Notes under the pieces: model-generated
Database searches by the model: none
Told to the model about the DNA's origin: nothing
What the model saw: only the letters and a program-made list of their open reading frames with translations
In this document: one piece after another, positions 25,911 to 34,982 of the stretch
Numbering within the stretch: the first letter of the stretch is position 1
How the letters are laid out: every line of letters begins with the position of its first letter
NCBI RefSeq assembly: GCF_005938675.2
Contig: NZ_VCCH02000033.1
Span: 1-64,000 of the forward strand
Source: Mycobacterium sp. KBS0706
Lineage (GTDB): Bacteria; Pseudomonadota; Alphaproteobacteria; DSM-16000; Inquilinaceae
Reading direction: 5' to 3'
Length of the DNA stretch: 64,000 nucleotides
Translations under genes and position numbers: made by a program

Positions 25911-26918
25911 TCAGCTGCCCTGCCGGTCGTGCAACGGCGGGAAGAACAGGTCGCGCCAATCCGCCGTGGTGGTCGCGATCTGGCCGATGCGGTGCTGGAA
26001 CTCGACGAATTTCAGGATGTTCTCGGGCGCCACGGTGTAGCGCGTGTCGGCGGCAGTGATCAGCGCCTCGACGAAGGGTTCGGGCAGCTTCGAGGATTCC
26101 GCCGCGATGTACAGCTTGGCGGCCTCGGCCGGATGGGCCTGGATGAACTGGTCGGCGCGGTCCAGCGCGGTGACGATCGCCGCCACCGTCTTCGGGTTCT
26201 CGGCGTAGAAGGCGCCGGTGGCGTAGACCACGTTGAAGGTGTGCCGGCCGCCCAGCACGTCGTAGCTGCTCAGCACCCGGTGGATCTTCGGATCCTGCAG
26301 CTGCTGGTTCTGGAACGGCGGGGCGCCGAAATTGGCGGTGACCTCCGCGCTGCCGGACAAGAGGGCCGCGGTCGCGTCCGGATGCGCCATGCTGACGGTC
26401 AGGTCGTCCAGCCTGGTCGCCTGGTCCGCGCCGAAGGCCTGGGCCGCCGCCATCTGCAGCACCACCGCCTGGAAGCCGACCTTGACCGCCGGCAGCGCGA
26501 TCCGGTCCTGGTCGGTGAAGTCGGCCAGCGACGTCACCTGCGGATTGGTGGTGGTCAGGTAGATCGGCATCGACCCCAGCGCGGCGATGCCCTTGACGTC
26601 GATCGACCCACGCGTCTTGGCCCACAGCGTGATCGCCGGCGGCGCCCCGGCCGCGGCGACGTCCAGGCTGCCGGACAGCAGCGCCTCGTTCATGGCCGCG
26701 CCGCCGCTGACCTGGATCCACTCGATCTCCGGCGCCGGCAGCCCGGCCTCGGTGGCCGCCGCCTCGATCAGCTTCTGCTGCTTGGCCACGATCATCGGCA
26801 GGTAGGAGATGCCGAATTGCTGCGCGATCCGCAGCGTTGTGGTCTCCGCCCGGGCCGGGGCGCCGAGGGCGAGCAGCGTCGCGGCGGCGACGAGGGATCC
26901 GAGGAAGCGGGTGCGCAT
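25911..26918 (-). CDS. ABC transporter substrate-binding protein (NMT1/TauA-like)
   Basis: A 335-residue periplasmic binding protein. The start at 26918 gives a clean signal peptide (RTRFLGSLVAAATLLALGAPARA); the upstream frame adds 40 residues of AT-rich leader and is rejected. Mature features are LRIAQQFGISYLPMIVAKQQ, SGGAAMNEALLSGSLDVAAAG and TLWAKTRG, typical of the aliphatic sulfonate, taurine or thiamine-precursor binding group. With TauD downstream, a sulfonate is the best guess for its ligand. Confidence 0.9.
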   Translation of the reverse strand: MRTRFLGSLVAAATLLALGAPARAETTTLRIAQQFGISYLPMIVAKQQKLIEAAATEAGLPAPEIEWIQVSGGAAMNEALLSGSLDVAAAGAPPAITLWAKTRGSIDVKGIAALGSMPIYLTTTNPQVTSLADFTDQDRIALPAVKVGFQAVVLQMAAAQAFGADQATRLDDLTVSMAHPDATAALLSGSAEVTANFGAPPFQNQQLQDPKIHRVLSSYDVLGGRHTFNVVYATGAFYAENPKTVAAIVTALDRADQFIQAHPAEAAKLYIAAESSKLPEPFVEALITAADTRYTVAPENILKFVEFQHRIGQIATTTADWRDLFFPPLHDRQGS

Positions 26919-27312
26919 GGCGACGGTCTCTGGTTGGGCGGCAATAGGACGAAGATTTGGGGGGAAGCTGGAAATATCAATCCAATTCGTTTGTGTTATT
27001 TGATATATATCAGAATCCAGGTGTATTTTATTCCTCATCCGACCCGGCTATGGACTTCCGTCCCGAGTCCGAACCGATCCCATCCGGATCCGTAACGAGG
27101 GTGTAAATCCGACAATAGAATCGCTGAAATTGCCCGCTGACGACACGGCGGGTTCTTCGTTGCAGCGAGACGGTCTCCGTCCGTTCCCAAATGGCTCTTG
27201 AGACGAGGCGGCTCGAGGCGCATTATTATTTGTGCGGTGCCGATGATTCGGCGAATCGGTTGCTTATGCGCCGCACCGTCCGACGGCGCTCCATGGATCG
27301 GAAGGAGATCCG
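26919..27312. other. Intergenic region with AT-rich palindrome upstream of the tau-like operon
   Basis: No gene. An AT-rich patch at 26970-27030 contains TGATATATATCA at 27001-27012, a perfect 12-base palindrome 83 bases before the binding-protein start. It is a candidate operator for sulfur control of the leftward operon. The right part (27040-27300) is a leader to the gene at 27313, with AAGGAG 8 bases before its ATG. Confidence 0.5.
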
Positions 27313-27621
27313 ATGGACATCGTGACCCTGATCATCCAGCTCGTGGCGGGTGCGGTCGGCGGCAATGTGGCCGGCGCCGCCCTCAAGCAATACAACCTCG
27401 GCACCCTCTGGAACTCGGTCGTCGGCATCGTCGGCGGCGGTATCGGCGGCCAGATCCTGTCGGCGATCATCCCCAGCTTGGGCGCGGCGGCCGCCAGCGG
27501 CAGCCTCGACATCGGCTCGATCATCGGCCAGGTCGTTGGCGGTGGCGTCGGCGGCGGCGTGCTGATGGTCATCGTCGGCATCGTCAAGCAGATGATGGCC
27601 GGCGGCCAGAAGGCGCAGTAG
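27313..27621 (+). CDS. Small glycine-rich membrane protein
   Basis: A 102-residue protein with three hydrophobic stretches rich in glycine zippers (VAGAVGGNVAGAALK, VVGIVGGGIGGQIL, IIGQVVGGGVGGGVLMVIVGIV). A strong Shine-Dalgarno precedes the start. Small proteins of this kind are found in alphaproteobacteria without known function; they may oligomerise in the inner membrane. I infer membrane location from hydrophobicity only. Confidence 0.7.
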   Translation: MDIVTLIIQLVAGAVGGNVAGAALKQYNLGTLWNSVVGIVGGGIGGQILSAIIPSLGAAAASGSLDIGSIIGQVVGGGVGGGVLMVIVGIVKQMMAGGQKAQ

Positions 27622-27630
27622 CCGCGGTCT

Positions 27631-27667
27631 GCGGCGCCCGGCCCATCCCCACCCGGCCGGGCGCCGC
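27631..27667. terminator. Long GC hairpin between membrane-protein gene and tRNA-Ile
   Basis: GCGGCGCCCGGCC at 27631-27643 pairs perfectly with GGCCGGGCGCCGC at 27655-27667, a 13-bp stem with an 11-base loop. No T-run follows, so termination would be unusual; RNA stability or processing is also possible. Confidence 0.5.
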
Positions 27668-27714
27668 AACCGGCTTCCCCGCGCCGGCGCCGCTTGCTAG
27701 AAGGGGCGCCGGAC

Positions 27715-27790
27715 GGGCCTGTAGTTCAGCGGTTAGAACCCGCCGCTCATAACGGTGTTGTCGCAGGTTCGAATCCTGCCGGGCCCACCA
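27715..27790 (+). tRNA. tRNA-Ile (anticodon CAT, lysidine type)
   Basis: A full cloverleaf of 76 bases. The acceptor is GGGCCTG with CGGGCCC, the anticodon stem CGCCG/CGGTG with loop CTCATAA, the T-arm GCAGGTTCGAATCCTGC, and ACCA is encoded. A CAT anticodon in this body matches the minor tRNA-Ile read as AUA after lysidine modification rather than tRNA-Met. The 41-bp repeat begins within its last three bases. Confidence 0.9.
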
Positions 27791-27828
27791 CGCTTCGCCC
27801 TTACGGGCTTCGCGTGGCGCAGCCACGC
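27788..27828 (+). repeat. About 40-bp repeat, copy A, left of the GIY-YIG gene
   Basis: It begins CCACGCTTCGCCCTTACGGG and ends GCGTGGCGCAGCCACGC, whose arms GCGTGGC/GCCACGC form a hairpin. Copy B at 28146-28184 matches with two single-base gaps and two substitutions. The two copies bracket the nuclease gene. Confidence 0.8.
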
Positions 27829-27897
27829 CGAAACCGTTAGGGCGAAGCAGTGTCCGGCGTAGCTGGAGCGCAGCGGAAGCGAAGACGGACTGGCGCC

Positions 27898-28140
27898 GTG
27901 TGGTATGTCTACATCATCCGGAGCATCGCTTCTCCCGACCAGGAGTACGTTGGCGCCTCCGCTGATCTGAGACAGCGAATAGCCGATCACAACGCGGGCA
28001 AATCGACCCATACGGCCAAGTTTATGCCATGGGAGCTGGTCTGGTATTGCGCTTTTCCGGACAAGCTGAAAGCGTTGGCGTTCGAGAAGTACCTCAAATC
28101 GCATTCCGGCAGGGCTTTTACGAAGAAGAGGTTGACCTGA
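27898..28140 (+). CDS. GIY-YIG nuclease family protein
   Basis: An 80-residue single-domain GIY-YIG endonuclease-like protein. The first strands read WYVYIIRS and EYVGASADLRQRIADHNAGKSTHTAKF, and the metal-binding glutamate lies in LAFEKYLKSHSGRAF near the end. The GTG at 27898 starts just before the domain; a GTG at 27850 in the same frame would lengthen it by 16 basic residues. It lies between two copies of a 40-bp repeat beside tRNA-Ile, which suggests a small mobile or parasitic unit. The family's cellular role is unclear. Confidence 0.82.
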   Translation: MWYVYIIRSIASPDQEYVGASADLRQRIADHNAGKSTHTAKFMPWELVWYCAFPDKLKALAFEKYLKSHSGRAFTKKRLT

Positions 28141-28145
28141 TTCGC

Positions 28146-28184
28146 CCACGCTTCGCCCTTCGGCTACGCGTGGCGCTGCCACGC
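28146..28184 (+). repeat. About 40-bp repeat, copy B, right of the GIY-YIG gene
   Basis: CCACGCTTCGCCCTTCGG followed by CTACGCGTGGCGCTGCCACGC. It starts six bases after the nuclease stop and ends eight bases before the stop of the convergent SMI1 gene. Same internal hairpin as copy A. Confidence 0.8.
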
Positions 28185-28192
28185 TTGGCATT

Positions 28193-28762
28193 TCAGGAGA
28201 TCGGTTTCCGGGCGGCCAAAAGCCGGGTGATATGCCCCTCTTCGCCGTACATCAGCGTCCACAGATCGACGCCTGAAGCCCACGCTCCGATCCATTCTTC
28301 AAAACTGGGGGATTCCTCGAAGAAGGCGTCGGCCCAATCTTCGTCACGGTGTTCATTGGGATCGAAGATCCGCATGCGGAAGTTCGGATCCGCACAGTCG
28401 ATACACGACAGAATGGCGCAACCCCAGTGGCAGATCGGCAGGAGTCCCTCCGGCCAAGTCCAGCGGGGATCTTCGGGATCACCGTCACGGAACATCCTGT
28501 AGATGGCCGGTCCGGTCTTGCCGGTGTCGTCCGGGATGCCGTTGGTCAGGCCGATCAGCCCGTAGCCCGGCCCGAAGCCTCCGTTCGCGAGCTCCGAATA
28601 GATGCGCTTCAGCAGCGGCGGGAGGGGGAAGCCGAGCTGTCTTTCGTCGTCGGCAACGTCGTGCGGATCGGCTGGTTGCAATCGCGCCGGCGCGGACCTG
28701 TCGAGATCCGGTATCTTCGCTGCGATCCGGCGCCGGATCGCAGCCAGGACGAGGTCATCCAT
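28193..28762 (-). CDS. SMI1/KNR4 domain protein
   Basis: An 189-residue SMI1/KNR4 (SUKH) family protein. The pattern is typical: LGFPLPPLLKRIYSELANGGFGPGYGLIGL in the first half, then WPEGLLPICHWGCAILSCIDC and a C-terminal FEEWIGAWASGVDLW. Many SUKH proteins are immunity proteins against contact-dependent or polymorphic toxins, but no toxin gene lies nearby. ATG at 28762 is chosen; a GTG four codons upstream is possible. Confidence 0.82.
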   Translation of the reverse strand: MDDLVLAAIRRRIAAKIPDLDRSAPARLQPADPHDVADDERQLGFPLPPLLKRIYSELANGGFGPGYGLIGLTNGIPDDTGKTGPAIYRMFRDGDPEDPRWTWPEGLLPICHWGCAILSCIDCADPNFRMRIFDPNEHRDEDWADAFFEESPSFEEWIGAWASGVDLWTLMYGEEGHITRLLAARKPIS

Positions 28763-28792
28763 CGGTCCGCCCACCCTTTTGTTCCGATCGAC

Positions 28793-29674
28793 CTAACCCC
28801 TTGCCGCCTCGTACAGCGCGATCGCAGCAGCGTTGGAGACATTGAGGCTGCCGACCGGGCCCTGGGTCGGCAGCTTGGCCAGCACGTCGCAGGTTTCGCG
28901 GGTCAGATGGCGCAAGCCCTCGCCTTCCGCGCCCAGCACCAGCGCCACCCGGTCGCCCTGCATCGCCTCGGCCAGGGTCGTCTCGCCCTCCTCGGCCAGG
29001 CCGATCCGGCGGAAGCCCAGCTCGCCGAGCGATTCGAGAGCCCGGGCCAGGTTCTTCACCCGGGTCAGGGCCACGTGCTCGACCGCGCCCGACGCCGCCT
29101 TGGCCATCACCCCGGTGACCTCCGGCGTGTTGCGGTCGGTGACGATGACGGCGAGCGCGCCGAAGGCCGCGGCCGAGCGCAGGATGGCGCCGATGTTGTG
29201 CGGATCGGTCACCTGGTCCAGCACCACCACCACGCTGCGCCCCTGCGTCCCGTCGCGCAGCTCCGCCTCGCGGCCGAGATCGTCGATGTCCGGCGCCTCC
29301 AGGGGCTTGATCTCCAGCGCGATACCCTGGTGCACGGCGCCCTTGAGGAAGCGGTCCATCAGGGCGCGGTCGACGATCTCCGGCGCCGGCCGGTCGATCC
29401 CGGCCTCGGCCGCCTGCGCCAGGGCGTCGGACAGATTCGCGAGGCCGGCCTCGGTGCACTGCACCCGGGTGACCACCCGCTCCGGATTCAGGATCGCGGC
29501 GACGGCGGCGTGCACGCCGTAGAGGTAGCGGTCGGGCTCGCGCGCCGGCGGGCGGCCGTCCGGCGCGCGGCCGCCGGGGCCGCGCTGATCCGGGCGCTGG
29601 CCCTGATGGGAATTGGACCGCGGGCCATGAGAGGTCGCGGGGCGGGGCGGGCGGTTCTGAGGTGTGCGGGTCAT
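28793..29674 (-). CDS. rlmB: 23S rRNA (guanosine-2'-O-)-methyltransferase RlmB / TrmH family
   Basis: A 293-residue SPOUT methyltransferase that 2'-O-methylates 23S rRNA, in RlmB at G2251. After a basic disordered N-terminus of about 48 residues comes the L30e-like substrate-binding domain (YLYGVHAAVAAILNPERVV). The SPOUT motifs follow: LDQVTDPHNIGAILRSAAAFGA, ALVLGAEGEGLRHLTRETCD and GPVGSLNVSNAAAIALYE, which forms the trefoil knot. It is divergent from the tRNA-Tyr promoter region. Confidence 0.92.
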   Translation of the reverse strand: MTRTPQNRPPRPATSHGPRSNSHQGQRPDQRGPGGRAPDGRPPAREPDRYLYGVHAAVAAILNPERVVTRVQCTEAGLANLSDALAQAAEAGIDRPAPEIVDRALMDRFLKGAVHQGIALEIKPLEAPDIDDLGREAELRDGTQGRSVVVVLDQVTDPHNIGAILRSAAAFGALAVIVTDRNTPEVTGVMAKAASGAVEHVALTRVKNLARALESLGELGFRRIGLAEEGETTLAEAMQGDRVALVLGAEGEGLRHLTRETCDVLAKLPTQGPVGSLNVSNAAAIALYEAARG

Positions 29675-29735
29675 CGCCGTCCTGTGCGCTGTGGGGCGGG
29701 CGGGGTCAAGATTGCGATTTTCGCATCACGCATGC

Positions 29736-29763
29736 TTGACTTCCGCGCAGGGATGTCGATATT
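29736..29763 (+). promoter_or_regulatory. Putative promoter of the tRNA-Tyr/tRNA-Gly/tuf unit
   Basis: TTGACT at 29736-29741 and GATATT at 29758-29763 with 16-base spacing, about 40 bases before tRNA-Tyr. A good -35 and a moderate -10 match to a housekeeping promoter. Confidence 0.5.
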
Positions 29764-29802
29764 CCGCCCCGCCATTCGCCGAGCCGTGCGGCGAAGCCCT
29801 TT

Positions 29803-29887
29803 GGAGGGGTGGCCGAGTGGTTAAAGGCAGCAGACTGTAAATCTGCCCGCATAGCGTACGCTGGTTCGAATCCAGCCCCCTCCACCA
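29803..29887 (+). tRNA. tRNA-Tyr (anticodon GTA)
   Basis: An 85-base class II tRNA with a long variable arm. Anticodon stem GCAGA/TCTGC around CTGTAAA, T-arm GCTGGTTCGAATCCAGC, encoded CCA. First gene of the tRNA-tuf transcription unit. Confidence 0.95.
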
Positions 29888-29941
29888 AAGCCCGCTTGGC
29901 TTCGAGTCACGGTCGAGGACATGGCGCGTCCCGGACTCCGG

Positions 29942-30015
29942 GCGGGTGTAGCTCAATGGTAGAGCAGCAGCCTTCCAAGCTGAATACGAGGGTTCGATTC
30001 CCTTCACCCGCTCCA
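29942..30015 (+). tRNA. tRNA-Gly (anticodon TCC)
   Basis: A 74-base tRNA, acceptor GCGGGTG/CACCCGC, anticodon loop CTTCCAA, T-arm AGGGTTCGATTCCCTT, encoded CCA. It lies 50 bases before tuf, the usual tRNA-Tyr, tRNA-Gly, tuf order. Confidence 0.95.
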
Positions 30016-30064
30016 GTCCTGGGACACACAGGTCCCAACCGCGAACGATTAGGGTTTCGAGAGA

Positions 30065-31255
<1,191 letters not shown>

Positions 31256-31296
31256 TTCGGACGCCGCGCCTGCGGCATCCGGTTGCGACAATGCGG

Positions 31297-31323
31297 AAGG
31301 GCGGGGGATCTCCCCGCCCTTTC
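31297..31323 (+). terminator. Terminator after tuf copy 1
   Basis: AAGGGCGGGG at 31297-31306, loop GATCT, CCCCGCCCTT at 31312-31321, then a T and CG-rich sequence. A 10-bp GC-rich stem with only a short T-run, 42 bases after the tuf stop. Confidence 0.75.
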
Positions 31324-31353
31324 GTCGTCTCGGGCAAGGCCTAAGATGACGCC

Positions 31354-32826
31354 ATGCTGATCCGCCTCGACCGCGACACGCCGCTGCAGACCCAGATCTA
31401 CGACCAGCTCAAGGCGTCGATCCTGAGCGGCGATGCGGCGCCGGGCACCCGGCTGCCGTCCTCCCGTGCGCTGGCCGACCAGTTCGCGATCGCGCGCAAC
31501 ACCGTGCTGCAGGCCTATGAGCAGCTGCTGGCCGAGGGCTATCTCGAGAGCCGGCCGGGCGCCGGCACCTTCGTCGGCGCGGCCCTGCCTGCCGGGCCCG
31601 TGCCCCGCCCCGCCATGACCCCGGCCGAGGCGCCGCGCGCGCCGCGGCTGTCGCGCTACAGTGAAAGGCTGCGCGGACTCGACATCGACAGCCTCACCCG
31701 CCGCGGCGGCCTGCGCTACAGCTTCCACTACGGCACCGTCAGCGCCGCCGACTTCCCGGCCGACATCTGGCGCCGGCTGCTGCTGCGCGAGATCCGGCGC
31801 CGCGCCGGCAAGCCCTATCTCTACGAGAACCCGCAAGGGTTGCCGGAGCTGCGCGCCGCGCTGTCCGACTATCTGGCGCGGGCCCGGGCGGTGCGGGCGC
31901 GGCCGGAGCAGATCCTGATCGTCAACGGCTCGCAGCAGGCGGTCGACCTGGCCTTGCGCGTTCTGGTCGATCCCGGCGACACGGTGGTGGTCGAGGATCC
32001 GGGCTACAGCGGCGCCCGCCTGGCGGTGGAGGCGATCGGCGCCCGGCTGCTGCCGGTGCCGGTCGACGCCGACGGGCTCGACACCGCATGGCTGCCGCCG
32101 CTCGAGGCCGGAGCGCGGCTCGCCCATGTCACGCCCGGCCACCAGTTCCCGACCGGGGGGGTGATGCCGGCCGCCCGCCGCCTGGCCCTGCTGGACTGGG
32201 CCGAACGCGGCGGCACCTATGTGTTCGAGGACGATTACGACAGCGAGTACCGCTACGAGGGCCGGCCGGTCGAATCGCTGCAGGCGCTCGACCGCGCCGG
32301 ACTGGTGATCTATTCCGGCACCGTCTCCAAGGTGCTCTCCCCCGGCCTGCGCCTCGGCTACATGGTGCTGCCGCCGGAGCTGGTGGAGCCGTTCCTGCGG
32401 GCCAAGCAGCTGACCGACCGGCACACCGCCTCGCTCGACCAGGCGGTGTTCGCCCATCTCATCCGCGACGGCCATTTCGAGCGCCATATCCGCCGCACTC
32501 GCCGGCGCAACCAGCACCGCCGCGACGTCCTGGTGGCGGCGTTGAAGGCCGCCTTCGGCCCGGCGGTGGCGATCGAGGGGGCGAAGGCCGGGCTGCATCT
32601 GGTGGTCCGCTTCCGCGATATCCCGGCCGCCCTGGCCGGCAGCGTCGCCGAGGCGGCGGCGCTGCGCTCGGTCGGCATCGTCCCGGCCGAGACCGGAATG
32701 GCGGGGACCGAGGGCGGTGCCGGCTTCCTGATGGGCTATGCCGCGGTGGAGGAGCCGGACATCCGCCAGGGCGTCGCCCTGTTGCGCGAGGTGGTGCAGT
32801 CCTTCCGCCGCGGCGGCGTAGCCTGA
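31354..32826 (+). CDS. pdxR: PdxR/MocR-type GntR family regulator
   Basis: A 490-residue regulator with an N-terminal GntR winged helix (PLQTQIYDQLKASILSGDAAPGTRLPSSRALADQF, residues 10-70) and a C-terminal fold-type I aminotransferase-like domain. In that domain the PLP-lysine motif is YSGTVSKVLSPGLRLGYMV, with YVFEDDYDSEYRYEG before it. PdxR proteins sense PLP and activate pdxST. Here pdxS follows 155 bases downstream on the same strand; divergent placement is more usual. Confidence 0.88.
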   Translation: MLIRLDRDTPLQTQIYDQLKASILSGDAAPGTRLPSSRALADQFAIARNTVLQAYEQLLAEGYLESRPGAGTFVGAALPAGPVPRPAMTPAEAPRAPRLSRYSERLRGLDIDSLTRRGGLRYSFHYGTVSAADFPADIWRRLLLREIRRRAGKPYLYENPQGLPELRAALSDYLARARAVRARPEQILIVNGSQQAVDLALRVLVDPGDTVVVEDPGYSGARLAVEAIGARLLPVPVDADGLDTAWLPPLEAGARLAHVTPGHQFPTGGVMPAARRLALLDWAERGGTYVFEDDYDSEYRYEGRPVESLQALDRAGLVIYSGTVSKVLSPGLRLGYMVLPPELVEPFLRAKQLTDRHTASLDQAVFAHLIRDGHFERHIRRTRRRNQHRRDVLVAALKAAFGPAVAIEGAKAGLHLVVRFRDIPAALAGSVAEAAALRSVGIVPAETGMAGTEGGAGFLMGYAAVEEPDIRQGVALLREVVQSFRRGGVA

Positions 32827-32981
32827 CTGGACCCATCGTTTCCGAAGAAATCCGAATCCACTGCCTGAAAAGCCCGGTCCGGCCGCGGGTGAACTGGCTC
32901 CATGACATTGCCGGTTCGGTGGATCTTCTCCGACCACTGCCGGAGGCCTAGCGTTTCCGCCAGTTCTTACGGAGACAGCTC

Positions 32982-33914
32982 ATGACCGCCAACGGCACCA
33001 ACGGATCCCATTCCCCCCAGGCCCTGCGCCTGAAGACCGGCTTGGCCGAGATGCTGAAGGGCGGCGTCATCATGGACGTCACCGATGCGCGCCAGGCCGA
33101 GATCGCCGAGCGCGCCGGCGCCGTCGCGGTGATGGCGCTGGAACGGGTGCCGGCACAGATCCGGGCCGAGGGCGGCGTCGCCCGCATGGCCTCGCCCGTC
33201 AAGATCCGCGAGATCATGGGCACCGTGTCGATCCCGGTGATGGCCAAGTGTCGCATCGGCCATTTCGCCGAGGCCCAGGTGCTGCAGTCGCTCGGTGTCG
33301 ACTTCATCGACGAATCCGAGGTGCTGACCCCGGCGGACGAGGCGCATCACGTCGACAAGCAGGCCTTCGTCACCCCCTTCGTCTGCGGCGCCCGCAACCT
33401 GGGCGAGGCGCTGCGCCGGATCGCCGAGGGCGCGGCCATGATCCGCACCAAGGGCGAGGCCGGTACCGGCGACGTGGTCCATGCCGTGCAGCATCTGCGC
33501 CAGATCGGCCGGGACATTCGTGGCCTGACCGTGCTGCGGCCGGAGGAGCTGTACGCCGCCGCCAAGGAGCTGGGCGCACCCTATGAGCTGGTGCGGCTGG
33601 TGGCCGAGACCGGCCGGCTGCCGGTGCCGAATTTTTCCGCCGGCGGCATCGCCACCCCGGCCGACGCCGCGCTGGTGCGGCAGCTGGGGGCCGAGGCGGT
33701 GTTCGTCGGCTCCGGCATCTTCATGCAGGACTCGCAGAGCTTCGCCGAGCCGGAGGAGGCGGAGCGCCGCGCCCGCGCCATCGTCCGCGCCACCACCCAT
33801 TTCGAGGACGCGGAAATCCTGGCCGAGGCCAGCGCCGAGTGCCAGGGCGCGATGAAGGGCCTGGCGGTGGCGGCGCTCGACCCCGCCCAGATGCTGCAGA
33901 CCCGCGGATGGTGA
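32982..33914 (+). CDS. pdxS: Pyridoxal 5'-phosphate synthase lyase subunit
   Basis: A 310-residue TIM-barrel subunit that makes PLP from ribose 5-phosphate, glyceraldehyde 3-phosphate and ammonia. Signatures are KTGLAEMLKGGVIMDVTDARQAEIAERAGAVAVMALERVPAQIR, the active-site VMAKCRIGHFAEAQVLQ, and GEAGTGDVVHAVQHLR. GGAG precedes the start. The stop overlaps pdxT by seven bases. The DXP-independent route is an unusual choice for a proteobacterium, many of which use pdxJ-pdxA. Confidence 0.95.
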   Translation: MTANGTNGSHSPQALRLKTGLAEMLKGGVIMDVTDARQAEIAERAGAVAVMALERVPAQIRAEGGVARMASPVKIREIMGTVSIPVMAKCRIGHFAEAQVLQSLGVDFIDESEVLTPADEAHHVDKQAFVTPFVCGARNLGEALRRIAEGAAMIRTKGEAGTGDVVHAVQHLRQIGRDIRGLTVLRPEELYAAAKELGAPYELVRLVAETGRLPVPNFSAGGIATPADAALVRQLGAEAVFVGSGIFMQDSQSFAEPEEAERRARAIVRATTHFEDAEILAEASAECQGAMKGLAVAALDPAQMLQTRGW

Positions 33915-34531
33915 GCGGCCAGGGTGGGGTCGCCGACGCGCCGCGCATCGGCGTGCTGGCTCTGCAGGGCGACTTCGAGGCCCATGCAAGCGCGCTGGGC
34001 GAGGCCGGGGCGGAGGCCGTCCCGGTGCGCCTGCCGGCCCATCTGGCCGGCCTGGCCGGGCTGGTGATCCCGGGCGGCGAGTCGAGCGCGCTGCTCAAGC
34101 TGGCGGCCCACGACGGCCTTTTCGAGGCGCTGCAGAGCTTCGCCCGGGCGATGCCGGTGTTCGGCACCTGCGCCGGCTGCATCATGCTGGCCCGCCGGGT
34201 GCTGCGGCCGGAGCAGGAGAGCCTCGGCGTGCTCGACGCCACGGTCGAGCGCAACGCCTATGGAAGACAGGTCGATTCGGCGATCCTGGAGACCCCGACC
34301 GCGCTGCCCGGCGGGCCGCTCGAGACGGTGTACATCCGGGCGCCACGCATTGCCGAAATCGGCCCCGGCGTCGAGGTGCTGGCGGAGCGGGGCGGCCACC
34401 CGGTGCTGGTGCGCCAGGGCCGGCTGCTGGCCGCGACCTTCCACCCCGAGCTGTCGACGGACCGTCGGGTGCACCGGCTGTTCCTGGAGATCGCCGCCGG
34501 TGCCGGAAACGGGGCGGAGCGGGCGGCCTGA
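33908..34531 (+). CDS. pdxT: Pyridoxal 5'-phosphate synthase glutaminase subunit
   Basis: A 207-residue glutaminase that feeds ammonia to PdxS. The start at 33908 overlaps the pdxS stop (ATGGTGA), so translation is coupled. Class I glutaminase features are visible: IPGGESSALLKL, the nucleophile in PVFGTCAGCIMLA (Cys), and FHPELSTDRRVH with the His-Glu pair. Confidence 0.95.
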   Translation: MVSGQGGVADAPRIGVLALQGDFEAHASALGEAGAEAVPVRLPAHLAGLAGLVIPGGESSALLKLAAHDGLFEALQSFARAMPVFGTCAGCIMLARRVLRPEQESLGVLDATVERNAYGRQVDSAILETPTALPGGPLETVYIRAPRIAEIGPGVEVLAERGGHPVLVRQGRLLAATFHPELSTDRRVHRLFLEIAAGAGNGAERAA

Positions 34532-34561
34532 GAGAAATCCGACGGGGTCCCCGAACAGGTG

Positions 34562-34590
34562 TTGATTCTGCCGGACGCTTCCGCTAGAAG
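34562..34590 (+). promoter_or_regulatory. Promoter of tRNA-Trp/secE/nusG
   Basis: TTGATT at 34562-34567 and TAGAAG at 34585-34590 with 17-base spacing, about 69 bases before tRNA-Trp. Good fit to a housekeeping promoter. Confidence 0.6.
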
Positions 34591-34658
34591 ACCGTTCGCT
34601 CCGCGGTCAGGGCGGCGAGCGTGCCTCGTCGTGTTCCTGAAGGCAGGGCGGTCCCCGG

Positions 34659-34734
34659 AGGAGTGTAGCTCAATTGGTAGAGCGTCGGTCTCCAAAACCG
34701 AAGGCTGGGGGTTCGAGACCCTCCACTCCTGCCA
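34659..34734 (+). tRNA. tRNA-Trp (anticodon CCA)
   Basis: A 76-base tRNA, acceptor AGGAGTG/CACTCCT, anticodon loop CTCCAAA within GTCGGTCTCCAAAACCGA, encoded CCA. Directly upstream of secE, a common alphaproteobacterial arrangement. Confidence 0.96.
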
Positions 34735-34781
34735 CGCCCGCCCGATCGGCGTTTCGACGTCCGACGATTTGATTGGTAGAC

Positions 34782-34979
34782 ATGGCCAAGACCAGCCCCG
34801 TCCAGTTCTTCAGGCAGGTCCGGCAGGAGACCGCGAAGGTCACCTGGCCGACACGGAAGGAGACCGCGATCACCACCGGCATGGTGTTCGTGTTCGTCAC
34901 CCTCATGTCGATCTTCTTCCTGCTGGTCGACTGGGTCGCCGGCTGGGCGGTGACGTCCGTCATCGGCATGGGGGGCTGA
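34782..34979 (+). CDS. secE: Preprotein translocase subunit SecE
   Basis: A 65-residue single-span subunit of the SecYEG channel. The amphipathic helix QFFRQVRQETAKVTWPTRKET is followed by one transmembrane segment (GMVFVFVTLMSIFFLLVDWVAGWAV). ATG at 34782 is preferred to a TTG at 34773. nusG follows after three bases. Confidence 0.94.
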   Translation: MAKTSPVQFFRQVRQETAKVTWPTRKETAITTGMVFVFVTLMSIFFLLVDWVAGWAVTSVIGMGG

Positions 34980-34982
34980 CCC

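Noticed and set aside
27715..27790. tRNA-Met reading of the CAT anticodon
   Set aside because: The acceptor and D-arm sequence resemble tRNA-Ile2 (ileX type), not initiator or elongator tRNA-Met.
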